Positions 27,784 through 35,839 of a stretch of DNA of 53,736 bases are shown piece after piece. The notes beneath the pieces are model-generated. The model ran no database searches. It saw only the letters and a list, made by a program, of their open reading frames with translations, and was not told the origin of the DNA. The number at the start of each line of letters is the position of its first letter. The stretch's first letter is position 1. A program made the translations under genes and the position numbers. The DNA comes from Rhizobium sp. Q54 (GTDB taxonomy: Bacteria > Pseudomonadota > Alphaproteobacteria > Rhizobiales > Aestuariivirgaceae): contig CAMDBX010000019.1 of NCBI GenBank assembly GCA_945889445.1, positions 1 to 53,736 of the forward strand, read 5' to 3'.

Positions 27784-29750
27784 GCGAATTCCATGATGAC
27801 AGCGTCGACCTGCAGGCTGTCGCCCTGCTTGGCGTTGATGGCCTTGACGGTGACGTCACGCTCGGCGCGCAGGATGTTCTCCATCTTCATTGCCTCGACG
27901 ATGGCCAGCGGCTCGCCCGCCTTGACCTCCTGGCCAACCACCGCCGGAATGGCGATGACGAGGCCCGGCATCGGGCACAGCAGCTTCTTCGATGTATCGG
28001 CCGCTACCTTTTCCGGCATCAGCCTGGCAAGCTCTGCCTCACGCTCGGTATAGACGTGGGCGTCCAGCACCACGCCGCGATAGGACAGCTTGTAACCATT
28101 GAGGATGCGCTTCACCTGGACGGTGACGTTGCCGTCGCCCAGATCGGCGGCGAAAACCGGTTGTCCCGGCACCCATCCACAGCCGTCGGCCAGCCTGTCC
28201 GTGTCTGCCGAGATGGTGACGGGGATGAACTCCTTGCCGAGCTTCACGATGCGCGCGGTGGCGAAGGTGACGCCATTGCCGACCATCTGGCCGTTGATGA
28301 GGCGCTTCCTGCGGTTCTCGACATGGTCGAGCACGGTTGCCACCTTGGCCATCGTCGACTTGATCTCCGCGGTGATCTCATGGCCGGTAAATCCGCCCGG
28401 GAACTCCTCGGCAATGAAGCCGGTGGACAGCGCGCCCGATTGCCAGCGCGGATTTTCCATGATGGCGGAGAGAAAGGGAATGTTGTGTTGGATGCCATCG
28501 ATGTGGAAGGCGTCCAGCGCCTCGGCCATCTTGCCGATTGCGGCGCTGCGGGTGGGCGCATGGGTGCAGAGCTTGGCGATCATCGGATCGTAGTAGATCG
28601 AGATCTCGCCGCCCTCGAAGACACCCGTATCGTTGCGCACGGTGATGCCATCGGCCATCTGCTCCGCCGGCGGACGATATTTCACCAGCCGGCCCGTCGA
28701 GGGCAGGAAGTTGCGGTAGGGATCTTCCGCATAGATGCGGCTTTCGACGGCCCAGCCCTTCAGCTTCACGTCCGACTGCCTGATCTTCAGCTCTTCGCCG
28801 GCGGCCACGCGGATCATCTGCTCCACGAGGTCGATGCCGGTGATCAGTTCGGTGACGGGGTGTTCCACCTGCAGGCGGGTATTCATCTCGAGAAAAAAGA
28901 AGGAGCGGTCCTGTCCGGCCACGAACTCGACTGTGCCAGCCGAGTCATAATTCACGGCCCTGGCGAGGGCCACGGCCTGCTCGCCCATGGCTTTCCGGGT
29001 CTTCTCGTCGAGGAGCGGTGAGGGTGCTTCCTCGATGACCTTCTGGTTACGGCGCTGGATCGAGCATTCACGCTCGCCCAGATAGATGATGTTGCCATGC
29101 TTGTCGCCCAGAACCTGAATCTCGATATGGCGCGGGTTGACGATGAACTTCTCGATGAACACGCGGTCGTCGCCGAAGGAAGACTTGGCCTCGGACTTGG
29201 CGCGGGTGAAGCCTTCCTTCACCTCGCCTTCGGAATAGGCGATGCGCATGCCCTTGCCGCCGCCACCGGCGGAAGCCTTGATCATGACGGGGTAGCCGAT
29301 CTCGCCCGCGATCCTCACGGCCTCATCCGCGTCCTCGATGATGCCCATGTAGCCGGGCACGGTGGACACATGTGCCGCGGCGGCGGCCTTCTTGGATTCG
29401 ATCTTGTCGCCCATCGCGTCGATGGCGCCCGGATTGGGACCGATGAAGGTAATGCCGGCAGCAGCCAGCGCCTTGGGGAAGGCGGAGCGTTCGGACAGGA
29501 AGCCATAGCCCGGATGCACGGCCTCGGCGCCGGTCTTCTGGCAAGCCTCCACGATCTTCTCGATCAGCAGGTAGGACTGGGCGGCGGCGGGCGGGCCGAT
29601 GTGCACCTTCTCGTCGGCCATTTCCACATGGAGGGCGCGCGCGTCGGCGTCGGAATAGACCGCCACGGTCCTGATACCCATGCGGCGGGCGGTCTTGATG
29701 ACGCGGCAGGCGATTTCGCCGCGATTGGCGATGAGAATCTTCTTGAACAT
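27780..29750 (-). CDS. pccA: propionyl-CoA (acetyl/propionyl-CoA) carboxylase, biotin carboxylase + biotinyl subunit
   Basis: 656 residues. Biotin carboxylase domains begin MFKKILIANRGEIACRVIKT. The ATP-grasp Gly-rich loop KASAGGGGKGMRIA is near residue 160, and EMNTRLQVEHPVTE is near 290. After a linker comes a biotinyl domain whose modified residue is Lys622 in EAMKMEN. A fused biotinyl domain, the length and the C-terminal NAKQGDSLQVDAVIMEFA match the alpha subunit of propionyl-CoA carboxylase better than AccC, which is shorter. It would make (S)-methylmalonyl-CoA together with a separate beta subunit that is not in the window. A methylmalonyl-CoA decarboxylase lies at 36.7 kb. Confidence 0.9.
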   Translation of the reverse strand: MFKKILIANRGEIACRVIKTARRMGIRTVAVYSDADARALHVEMADEKVHIGPPAAAQSYLLIEKIVEACQKTGAEAVHPGYGFLSERSAFPKALAAAGITFIGPNPGAIDAMGDKIESKKAAAAAHVSTVPGYMGIIEDADEAVRIAGEIGYPVMIKASAGGGGKGMRIAYSEGEVKEGFTRAKSEAKSSFGDDRVFIEKFIVNPRHIEIQVLGDKHGNIIYLGERECSIQRRNQKVIEEAPSPLLDEKTRKAMGEQAVALARAVNYDSAGTVEFVAGQDRSFFFLEMNTRLQVEHPVTELITGIDLVEQMIRVAAGEELKIRQSDVKLKGWAVESRIYAEDPYRNFLPSTGRLVKYRPPAEQMADGITVRNDTGVFEGGEISIYYDPMIAKLCTHAPTRSAAIGKMAEALDAFHIDGIQHNIPFLSAIMENPRWQSGALSTGFIAEEFPGGFTGHEITAEIKSTMAKVATVLDHVENRRKRLINGQMVGNGVTFATARIVKLGKEFIPVTISADTDRLADGCGWVPGQPVFAADLGDGNVTVQVKRILNGYKLSYRGVVLDAHVYTEREAELARLMPEKVAADTSKKLLCPMPGLVIAIPAVVGQEVKAGEPLAIVEAMKMENILRAERDVTVKAINAKQGDSLQVDAVIMEFA

Positions 29751-29880
29751 GGTACCCCGGAATTGGCTTTTCGGGACAAGGTTCTAGACCGGACCGGTCA
29801 CCCCGGCAATCACACCAAAGGCGAGCCCTGCCCGCAAACTTTCCCTGCCTTTTTCCGGTTCCTGCGCTATAGGCGGCGGA

Positions 29881-30585
29881 ATGAGCGATCCAAATGACAT
29901 CATCTACGGCGTCCACCCCGTCGCCGAGGCGCTGAAGAACAAGCGCCGCAAGATCTATTCCCTGAAGGCGTCCAAGAACGCCGCCGATCGGCTGGCAGCC
30001 GAAATCGCCGAGCGCGGCGTCGTGCCCGAGATCGTCCACCCCCGCGACCTCGACAAGAAACTGGGTGCCGAAGCGGTGCACCAGGGCCTGCTGATGGAGG
30101 CCAAGCCGCTGGACCAGCCGCGCCTCGACCAGATCGAGAAATCCGGCATCGTGGTGCTGCTCGACCAGGTGACGGACCCGCACAATGTGGGCGCCATCCT
30201 GCGCACCTGTGCGGCCTTCAACGTCACCGCGCTTGTGGCCACCGCGCGCCACAGCCCGGAGGCTTCCGCCGTGCTGTTCAAGTCGGCCTCGGGCGCCTTC
30301 GAGCACGTGCCCTTCGTGAAGGTCACCAACCTGTCGCGCGCCATGGCGGAGTTGAAGGACTACGGCTTCCGCATCCTCGGCCTCGACAGCGACGCGCCGG
30401 AGGATATTTCCGCCGTCGACCGCGCGCCGCCCGTCGCCATCGTGCTGGGGGCAGAAGGCAAGGGCCTGCGCAAGCTGACGCGTGACAGCTGCGACCATCT
30501 CGTGCGGCTCGACATGAATGGCCCGATCCGCAGCCTCAACGTCTCCAACGCCTGCGCGGTAACGCTCTACGCCCTGACGCGCTGA
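29881..30585 (+). CDS. rlmB: 23S rRNA 2'-O-ribose methyltransferase, SpoU/TrmH family (RlmB-like)
   Basis: 234 residues. The N-terminal RNA-binding part starts with IYGVHPVAEALKN. The C-terminal SPOUT domain has all three knot motifs: LDQVTDPHNVGAILRTCAAF, AIVLGAEGKGLRKLT, and MNGPIRSLNVSNACAVTLY. It methylates a ribose of the 23S rRNA, most likely the RlmB site. TrmH-like activity on tRNA is less likely given the N-terminal domain. It is divergent from the carboxylase gene. Confidence 0.9.
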   Translation: MSDPNDIIYGVHPVAEALKNKRRKIYSLKASKNAADRLAAEIAERGVVPEIVHPRDLDKKLGAEAVHQGLLMEAKPLDQPRLDQIEKSGIVVLLDQVTDPHNVGAILRTCAAFNVTALVATARHSPEASAVLFKSASGAFEHVPFVKVTNLSRAMAELKDYGFRILGLDSDAPEDISAVDRAPPVAIVLGAEGKGLRKLTRDSCDHLVRLDMNGPIRSLNVSNACAVTLYALTR

Positions 30586-30600
30586 GACCCGGAGTTGCCC

Positions 30601-30738
30601 ATGGAGAACAAGGAAGGCGGAATCGGGCTGCTCGGCGCCCTGTCGATCGGCGTCGGCGGCATCGTGGTCGCGGCGCTGGCCATCGAAGGCTTCTCGCGCT
30701 GGATCGACGCCCGCGCCCGTCGCCACGCCGCCAGTTAG
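30601..30738 (+). CDS. 45-residue membrane-anchored small protein
   Basis: ATG at 30601 follows CGGAGTTGCCC, with GGAG at good spacing, 15 bases after the rlmB stop. The product has one transmembrane helix (IGLLGALSIGVGGIVVAALA) and a basic tail (RWIDARARRHAAS). No family is recognised. The ribosome-binding site, the close spacing and the ordinary codon use argue for a real gene co-transcribed with rlmB. Its stop overlaps the convergent Cache-domain gene by 4 bases. Confidence 0.5.
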   Translation: MENKEGGIGLLGALSIGVGGIVVAALAIEGFSRWIDARARRHAAS

Positions 30739-31208
30739 CGGATGTAGAAGCCCGCGATGAACACGAGGTCCTTGTGCAGCACGGCCCAGGACTTCTTCTG
30801 GCCCAGCTTGCCGGTGCTCGGGTCGGGCCATTCATAGTCGAACCAGCCGCCCGCTTCCGTCGCCTCGGCACTCATGATGACGCCAAACTTCTTGCCCGTG
30901 GGATCGGCGATCGTGTCGAGCAGCACGCCATCAAGTTTGGGGTTCGCGGCATGGGCCAGCACCTTGCCCTCAGGCCCGCGCGACTGCACGACAATGTAGA
31001 TTTCGCCGTCCTGGAAGCCAGAGGCCTTGCCCGCACTGAAGGTCGCCAAAGCGGCCTCGCCCTTCTCGTCGTAGAGCGCAATGGCCTTGGCCACCATCGC
31101 CTTGGCCTGCTCCTCGGTGCCGGCCAGGGCGGGTTTGCAGAAACCCGCGAGCGCCAGAGCGGCCGCCACGCTTGTTCCCAGCGCCTGCCTGCGGTTCAAC
31201 GTCGTCAT
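30735..31208 (-). CDS. secreted Cache-domain protein
   Basis: 157 residues. The leader MTTLNRRQALGTSVAAALAL carries an RR pair and may be a Tat-type signal, with cleavage near AGFCKPALA. The mature part matches a single Cache-type (sCache_2) periplasmic sensor domain: EQAKAMVAKAIALYDEKGEAAL, GEIYIVVQSRGPEGKVLAHAA, and WFDYEWPDPSTGKLGQKKSW. Free-standing Cache proteins are thought to bind small ligands. No signalling partner is adjacent. Confidence 0.78.
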   Translation of the reverse strand: MTTLNRRQALGTSVAAALALAGFCKPALAGTEEQAKAMVAKAIALYDEKGEAALATFSAGKASGFQDGEIYIVVQSRGPEGKVLAHAANPKLDGVLLDTIADPTGKKFGVIMSAEATEAGGWFDYEWPDPSTGKLGQKKSWAVLHKDLVFIAGFYIR

Positions 31209-31309
31209 TCTGCACTCCCATCCGAAACTTTAATGGACGAGGTTAGCACGGCGCTGGAGGACCCCGCACTCCGTAGAACCCACGACCCCGGCCGCATGGT
31301 TCTTCCCTG

Positions 31310-31337
31310 TTGCAACGGGGGGCCAAAGCGTTCTAAC
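31310..31337 (+). promoter_or_regulatory. possible promoter of the tRNA-Thr gene
   Basis: TTGCAA at 31310-31315 and TCTAAC at 31332-31337 with a 16-base spacer lie about 43 bases before the tRNA 5' end. The match to consensus is moderate. Confidence 0.35.
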
Positions 31338-31379
31338 CACGGGGCCGGTGCCGGCTTACTTCGGGCGGCGCCCGCAGAT

Positions 31380-31454
31380 GCCGGATTAGCTCAGCGGTAG
31401 AGCAGCGGTTTTGTAAACCGAAGGTCGGGGGTTCAATCCCCTCATCCGGCACCA
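31380..31454 (+). tRNA. tRNA-Thr (anticodon TGT), CCA encoded
   Basis: The cloverleaf can be drawn by eye. The acceptor stem pairs GCCGGAT with ATCCGGC. The D-arm is GCTC-AGCGGTA-GAGC. The anticodon loop is TTTGTAA, with TGT in the middle. The T-arm has loop TTCAATC and a stem with one G-T pair, followed by discriminator A and CCA. Anticodon TGT reads ACN threonine codons. Confidence 0.96.
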
Positions 31455-31483
31455 TTCCCCGCACAGACGTCAGACGTCAGACG

Positions 31484-32239
31484 TCATAGCCCGAGGCCAT
31501 TGATCTCCACGCTCTTCGCGCCATCGAGGCCATCGGCGGCGAACGCACCGGCCACCGGCGCCTCGGAACTCCAGCCCGAGAAGTCGACGGCGGCGCTAGC
31601 CGCGACGCCGCCCGCGGCGCCGAACCACGTTCCGGTGGTGCGGGCCGGAAGGCCGATGCTGCGGTCGATCCACACTTCGCCGGTGAAAGCGCCGCCCATC
31701 ACGGAAGCGAGCGTGGTCTGCTCCGCCTGTCCGGGCGCGCCCTCGGCAATGGGGGTCACGGACGTAATGCCGCCGAAGAAATCCTTGCCCGCGTCATCGC
31801 CCAGAAGGCCGAGGAAGGGGATGAAGACCCCCGGAACAGCGAAGGCCGCCCCCTTCTCCCGGGCGAGTTTCAGAACGGTTTTGGCCGCCAGCGACAGGCT
31901 GTAGAGCGTCGCCTGGCCGTCACTGATCAGGAGGCGTACGTCCGGTTCGCCGCCGCCGCCGAAGGTCGCAAAGAGACGACCGGGCCGCTCGAACACCACG
32001 CTGGCGCGGCTGCCCAGCGTCCTCAGCCGGTCGGCGGCAACCGAGGCGCCATAGCTCGCCTGCACCGTGAAGGACAGCGCGCGGGCCGCCTGCAGCGCCG
32101 CGATCATGTCGTTGACGGCGCCAGCACCATCCGGCGCCGCGGCCCAGGCCCGTGGAACGCCCAGCAGGGCGGCGGCGCCCAGCCCTGCCAGCATGCCGCC
32201 AAATGCACGGCGATCCGCCGCGAAACTCTTCACCATCAT
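31484..32239 (-). CDS. DUF2092-like secreted lipoprotein-carrier-fold protein
   Basis: 251 residues, with GGAGGG upstream of the first of two adjacent ATGs. The leader has an RR pair (AADRRAFGGMLAGLGAAALL) and a cleavage region near PRAWAAAP. The body shows the DUF2092 pattern: ALSFTVQASYGAS, an ASVVFERPGRLFATFGG segment, and GEVWIDRSIGLPAR. The fold is related to LolA-type lipid-binding beta sheets, but no ligand is known. It begins 122 bases downstream of the LysM pseudogene, on the same strand. Confidence 0.72.
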   Translation of the reverse strand: MMVKSFAADRRAFGGMLAGLGAAALLGVPRAWAAAPDGAGAVNDMIAALQAARALSFTVQASYGASVAADRLRTLGSRASVVFERPGRLFATFGGGGEPDVRLLISDGQATLYSLSLAAKTVLKLAREKGAAFAVPGVFIPFLGLLGDDAGKDFFGGITSVTPIAEGAPGQAEQTTLASVMGGAFTGEVWIDRSIGLPARTTGTWFGAAGGVAASAAVDFSGWSSEAPVAGAFAADGLDGAKSVEINGLGL

Positions 32240-32361
32240 GCCCTCCGCTGAAAGATGAAGCGCGAGCCTAATGCAGCCCGTGCGGGGAGGTCACGCTTTC
32301 TTTGGCCCATTACGGGCAAAGCCCCGGGGGCGACATGGCCTCCCCCGGGTATTCAGATGTC

Positions 32362-32799
32362 TCAGCCCAGGTCCGGAATGCGCGGCACCTGGCCGGGATA
32401 GATCTTGTCCGGTTGGGGTAGCATGGGCTTGTTGGCCTCGAAGATCACCGCATGCTTGGCGCGCGACTTGTAGAAGTGCTCGGACATCTTCCAGAGGTTG
32501 TCGCCCTTCTTGACGGTTTAGAACACCGGCTCCTTGGCGTCGGGAACCACGACCTCGGCCTCGACCTTGGAGATGCCGTGGGTGTTGCCGATGGCGATGA
32601 TGGCCTTCTCGATGATCTCCTGGCTCTACACGTCGCCGCGGATGATCGCCTTGTCGCCCTTCACCTCGACGCTCAACTTCTCGGTGCCAAGGCTGTGCGA
32701 GACCAGCTCCTTCTTCAGCGCCTCGGCGCTGGGGGCCTCGTCCTTGCCGCCGATGCCAATCGCCTTGCCGGCCGGCTTTATGAAATCAAAAATGCCGAT
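32362..32799 (-). pseudogene. BON-LysM peptidoglycan-binding protein (Kbp/YgaU-like), inactivated by two stops and loss of the start codon
   Basis: Reading the minus strand from 32799 to the stop at 32362 gives a continuous alignment-like product. It starts IGIFDFIKPAGKAIG, continues with a BON domain (KGDKAIIRGDV-stop-SQEIIEKA) and ends with a LysM domain (TVKKGDNLWKMSEHFYKS ... IYPGQVPRIPDLG). In-frame stops are TAG at 32626-32628, where Gln is expected, and TAA at 32518-32520, where Tyr of VFYTVKKGD is expected. The expected ATG is ATC at 32797-32799, although AAGGAG sits at the right distance upstream and a TAG blocks any earlier start. No indels are visible. Such proteins bind peptidoglycan or potassium. 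Confidence 0.88.
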
Positions 32800-33247
32800 T
32801 TCCTGTCTCCTTGCCTATGATCAGAATGTTGCGGGTCGTATCTGTCCGATTGGCCCAGGCGATGTCCGGATCAAAGCACTACTCTTGCACGATGGATGAC
32901 GCAGACGGATCAGGACTGCCGTGTTTCCATGGAGCCAGGCACCCAGCAAGTTGCCGGTCGCACGCCCTGGGCCTCAGTGCAGAATGAAGACCGGCAAGGA
33001 CCCTTCCTGTCATGGCCCAACCAACCTCGGAACCGGAAAATCGATCCCGCGCTGATTGTAGTCCGGCACATTCGGGCGTCTATCAGCGCATACGATCCGT
33101 AAAGCATATACCTTTTATAAGTAATTGACCGCAAAGTCGGTTCTTGTTATGAATTCGATTGCAACTCATGTTTGCTGTTTGGCGACAAGCAGGCCGATCC
33201 AGATTACTGCCCCCTTCGCCGAACGCAGATAACCAGCGGACGGCGGT
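32800..33247. other. intergenic region, 448 bases
   Basis: It lies between the lost start of the LysM pseudogene and tadE. The only feature I can support is the promoter at its right end. Nothing coding is seen. The long in-frame extension upstream of the tadG frame is an artefact of tadE being read in a second frame. Confidence 0.55.
33125..33153 (+). promoter_or_regulatory. putative promoter of tadE-tadG
   Basis: TTGACC at 33125-33130 and TATGAA at 33148-33153 with an exact 17-base spacer, in an AT-rich patch. This is one of the best sigma-70-type pairs in the window. The untranslated leader to tadE would be about 87 bases. Confidence 0.55.
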
Positions 33248-33727
33248 ATGACTGTACTGAAGAAGAAACCGAACCTGGCAGCGCTGCGCAACGACACTCG
33301 CGGCTCGGTACTCGTCGAGGCCGCGCTGATCATGCCGCTGGTCGTTCTGTTCATCGCCGGCATCGCGGACTATGGCGTCACACTCTACCAGTATCACACG
33401 CTGTCGACTGCAAACGGGGCAGCTGTCCGCCAGTTGATCGTCAGCCGCGGGTTCACCAACCCCTATACGGGCGTTCTTTCGGAGTATTCCACCTGGGCTC
33501 CGAACCTCACCGTAACGGGCAGCCAGATCACAGTGAAGGTGGCGAATTCCGGGGGCACGCTGACGACCTGCACAGACAGCACAAACCCGACCTGCAAGAC
33601 CTTGCTGGATGGTGCCGCAGGAAAGCAGGCCACCGTTTCAATCAACTATCCCTGCACGACGACATTCATCCCGAGCATGGCCAGCCCCTGCCCCATCAAG
33701 ATCACAGCAAGTGGAATGGTCGAGTGA
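33248..33727 (+). CDS. tadE: TadE-like pseudopilin
   Basis: 159 residues. A short basic N-terminus (MTVLKKKPNLAALRNDTRGS) leads into the TadE signature VLVEAALIMPLVVLFIAGIA, a hydrophobic pilin-like helix with the conserved Glu. The C-terminal half is Thr/Ser-rich and contains four Cys (CTDSTNPTC, PCTTTF, PCPIK). TadE-type proteins are processed prepilins linked to Flp pili. Its stop and the tadG start share one base (TGATG), so the two are translationally coupled. No tadA, tadB, tadC, cpaA or flp gene is in the window. Confidence 0.85.
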   Translation: MTVLKKKPNLAALRNDTRGSVLVEAALIMPLVVLFIAGIADYGVTLYQYHTLSTANGAAVRQLIVSRGFTNPYTGVLSEYSTWAPNLTVTGSQITVKVANSGGTLTTCTDSTNPTCKTLLDGAAGKQATVSINYPCTTTFIPSMASPCPIKITASGMVE

Positions 33728-35508
33728 TGATCAGGATGATGAGGTCTCTATTCCGCTTCCGCAAGGACGACTCCGGGGTGGCGCTCCTTTACGTCACGAT
33801 GACCCTGCCCGTCCTGATCGCCCTCACGTCGTTCGCCGTTGATCTCGGATATGTGTGGTACGTGAAGACACGCCTGCAAGTCGCTGCCGACATGGGTGCC
33901 CTGGCGGGGGCATCGAAGCTCTACACGGACAATGCAACGGCCGTCAGCAATCTTGCCAAGGAATATGTGGACTACAACCTCTCCGACCTGACATCCGGAG
34001 GGAGGATCACGGCGACCCGGGCGCCGGAAATCAAATGCCTCCAGACCATCACGAACATGGGGCTGACTTGTTCAAGCCTGAGCGGCGGAAACTCGCTGAA
34101 GGTGACGGTCACCGCACAGGCGCCCCTGTTCTTCGCAAGTGCGCTCGGCTTCAACACGATAGCCTTGTCGGCCAATTCGATGGTATCCGGAGGTGGTTCC
34201 TCCCCGCCTCCGCTCAACGTGGCAATCGTCCTCGACGCCACCGCTTCGATGGCCCAGTCACTGGGCACCACTTGCGGGTCTCTTTCAAATCCGAAGAAAA
34301 TCGAGTGCGCAACTCTCGCGGCGAAAACGCTGGTGTCGAAGCTCTGGGCGTCGGTCGACCAGGTCGCGCTCTATGCCTATCCCTCGTTTGAGACGACCAG
34401 CAAGGATATCATTTCCTGCAAAGCTGGCGCCACGGGATCGGCCAAATGGCTCAACTACGCGACCGCCAGCAGTCCGAATTACCAGCTGATCGGTTTCAAC
34501 AACACCTACACGGACTCGGGCACCCCCCCAGGGGGCCTGGACATAACCAACGCTCTGGTGAAGGCGCTGGGCAAGAATGCCACGACCGCCCCGAAAAGTG
34601 ACGCCACAACCTGCAACGGTTTGAACAGCGCGGCAATCGGCATCGGAACATCCATCGCCGATGCCATATTGCAGGCACAGAAAGACCTGGTGGCTGCAAA
34701 TGCTGCATTGGTTGCTGCTGGCCAGCCCCCGAGGCAGAACGTCATGATCGTCCTCAGTGACGGCGACGCCAACGGCAACAGCAGATCTCTTGTGGGGCCA
34801 AGCTCACCTGATGCATTCAGGGACGGAACCGACATCTACGGGCTCACCTCTTCGAGCTGGGTCATCGATGTCCACCGGATGATGGGCCAGTGCCAGGCTG
34901 CCGTGGCGGCGGCAGATGCGGCGGCTGCGGCGGTGCCCAAGGGAACATGGGTCTACTCGGTTGCCTTCGCTGCATCTAACGCGGCCAAGGGTTCCTGCTT
35001 CACAGACAGGCCGGTGACGACCGTCACGAAGACTGCCACTTCCACACCAGCCCTGACAGCCGCCGATAACGTCGTCACGACAAGGTCTTGCACCAGCAGC
35101 AACAAGTGCAAGGCGATCGCGTCCGCGCCAAGTACGATCGTCACGTCGAAGATCAACACCCCGGTATCATCAACGTCGCAGGTCGCGGTCACGACATGGG
35201 GAAAAACTGTCGTGACCACATGCACCAGATCCGACGGCAGCACTAGTGGCACCTGCACGACGACATTGACCCCCTCAAAGGTCCAGACCGACACCTATAA
35301 TCTGACCAGGTACGACACGACCGCCTGCAAGACCATGCAGGACATCGCGTCAGACGCTTCCAAGTTCTACTCGACGGATGGCGGCAGCTCGAGTAACGGC
35401 AAGTGCCCATCGACCGCGAACCCGAATTTCACCGACCTCGTCAAGATCTTCAACAACGTCGCGGCGAGCATCATGAAGAAGCGGCGCATCCCCAGCACCA
35501 CGAATTGA
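33727..35508 (+). CDS. tadG: TadG-like protein with von Willebrand A domain
   Basis: 593 residues. The N-terminal helix has the Tad motif (DDSGVALLYVTMTLPVLIAL), followed by the TadG-typical TRLQVAADMGALAGASKL. A vWA domain starts near residue 165 with NVAIVLDATASM, giving a metal-site DxTxS at 170-174, and continues with MIVLSDGDANGN near 340. After it comes a long Thr/Ser/Val-rich stretch (roughly residues 420-520) with several Cys and low complexity, then NLTRYDTTACKTMQDIASDA. Such proteins act at the cell surface in Flp-pilus assembly or adhesion. The low-complexity insert is unusual for the family. Confidence 0.87.
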   Translation: MIRMMRSLFRFRKDDSGVALLYVTMTLPVLIALTSFAVDLGYVWYVKTRLQVAADMGALAGASKLYTDNATAVSNLAKEYVDYNLSDLTSGGRITATRAPEIKCLQTITNMGLTCSSLSGGNSLKVTVTAQAPLFFASALGFNTIALSANSMVSGGGSSPPPLNVAIVLDATASMAQSLGTTCGSLSNPKKIECATLAAKTLVSKLWASVDQVALYAYPSFETTSKDIISCKAGATGSAKWLNYATASSPNYQLIGFNNTYTDSGTPPGGLDITNALVKALGKNATTAPKSDATTCNGLNSAAIGIGTSIADAILQAQKDLVAANAALVAAGQPPRQNVMIVLSDGDANGNSRSLVGPSSPDAFRDGTDIYGLTSSSWVIDVHRMMGQCQAAVAAADAAAAAVPKGTWVYSVAFAASNAAKGSCFTDRPVTTVTKTATSTPALTAADNVVTTRSCTSSNKCKAIASAPSTIVTSKINTPVSSTSQVAVTTWGKTVVTTCTRSDGSTSGTCTTTLTPSKVQTDTYNLTRYDTTACKTMQDIASDASKFYSTDGGSSSNGKCPSTANPNFTDLVKIFNNVAASIMKKRRIPSTTN

Positions 35509-35602
35509 TTGGGTGGCGTGCTGACAACGTCTGTGCTGTGTCCCATGCAGTAGATTTGGGTACGGATCTTATCTCGTTGAAGGTGGATTGAAACCAAGAG
35601 CC

Positions 35603-35779
35603 ATGAACGAAGAAGGGATACTGCTGCTTTCCACCGTCATGGAGATGCTTTTCGTCTTCAGCATTCTTCTCGCCCTCATCGTCCTGTGGATCAACGCCCG
35701 GGCAAAACGGACATCAAAACTGAAGGATGGCAGTGGGTCGCGGCTGAGCGGCCTGACCGATGACCGCCGCCGAGAGTAG
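35603..35779 (+). CDS. 58-residue single-helix membrane protein
   Basis: ATG at 35603, with only a weak AAGAG site. An earlier TTG at 35588 is possible. One transmembrane helix (VMEMLFVFSILLALIVLWIN) is followed by a basic, charged tail (ARAKRTSKLKDGSG ... DDRRRE). No family is recognised. It lies 94 bases after tadG on the same strand and could be part of that unit. Confidence 0.4.
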   Translation: MNEEGILLLSTVMEMLFVFSILLALIVLWINARAKRTSKLKDGSGSRLSGLTDDRRRE

Positions 35780-35839
35780 CACCGACGGCAGTTCCAGGCA
35801 GTCGGCGTGCCCCCGGGGCCTTCGCCACGGAATACTTGC

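Noticed and set aside
29323-30831. 502-codon open frame antisense to rlmB and the carboxylase 5' end
   Set aside because: It spans two clear genes on the opposite frames, has a His/Arg/Gly-rich composition and no motif.
32518-32628. In-frame TAG and TAA in the LysM gene as programmed recoding (pyrrolysine, readthrough)
   Set aside because: Different stop codons at non-special positions plus a lost start codon point to decay. No recoding genes or signals are seen, and other genes use TAG and TAA normally as stops.
33172-33726. 185-codon N-terminal extension of TadG
   Set aside because: It reads tadE in another frame. The ATG at 33727, coupled to the tadE stop, gives the normal TadG N-terminus.
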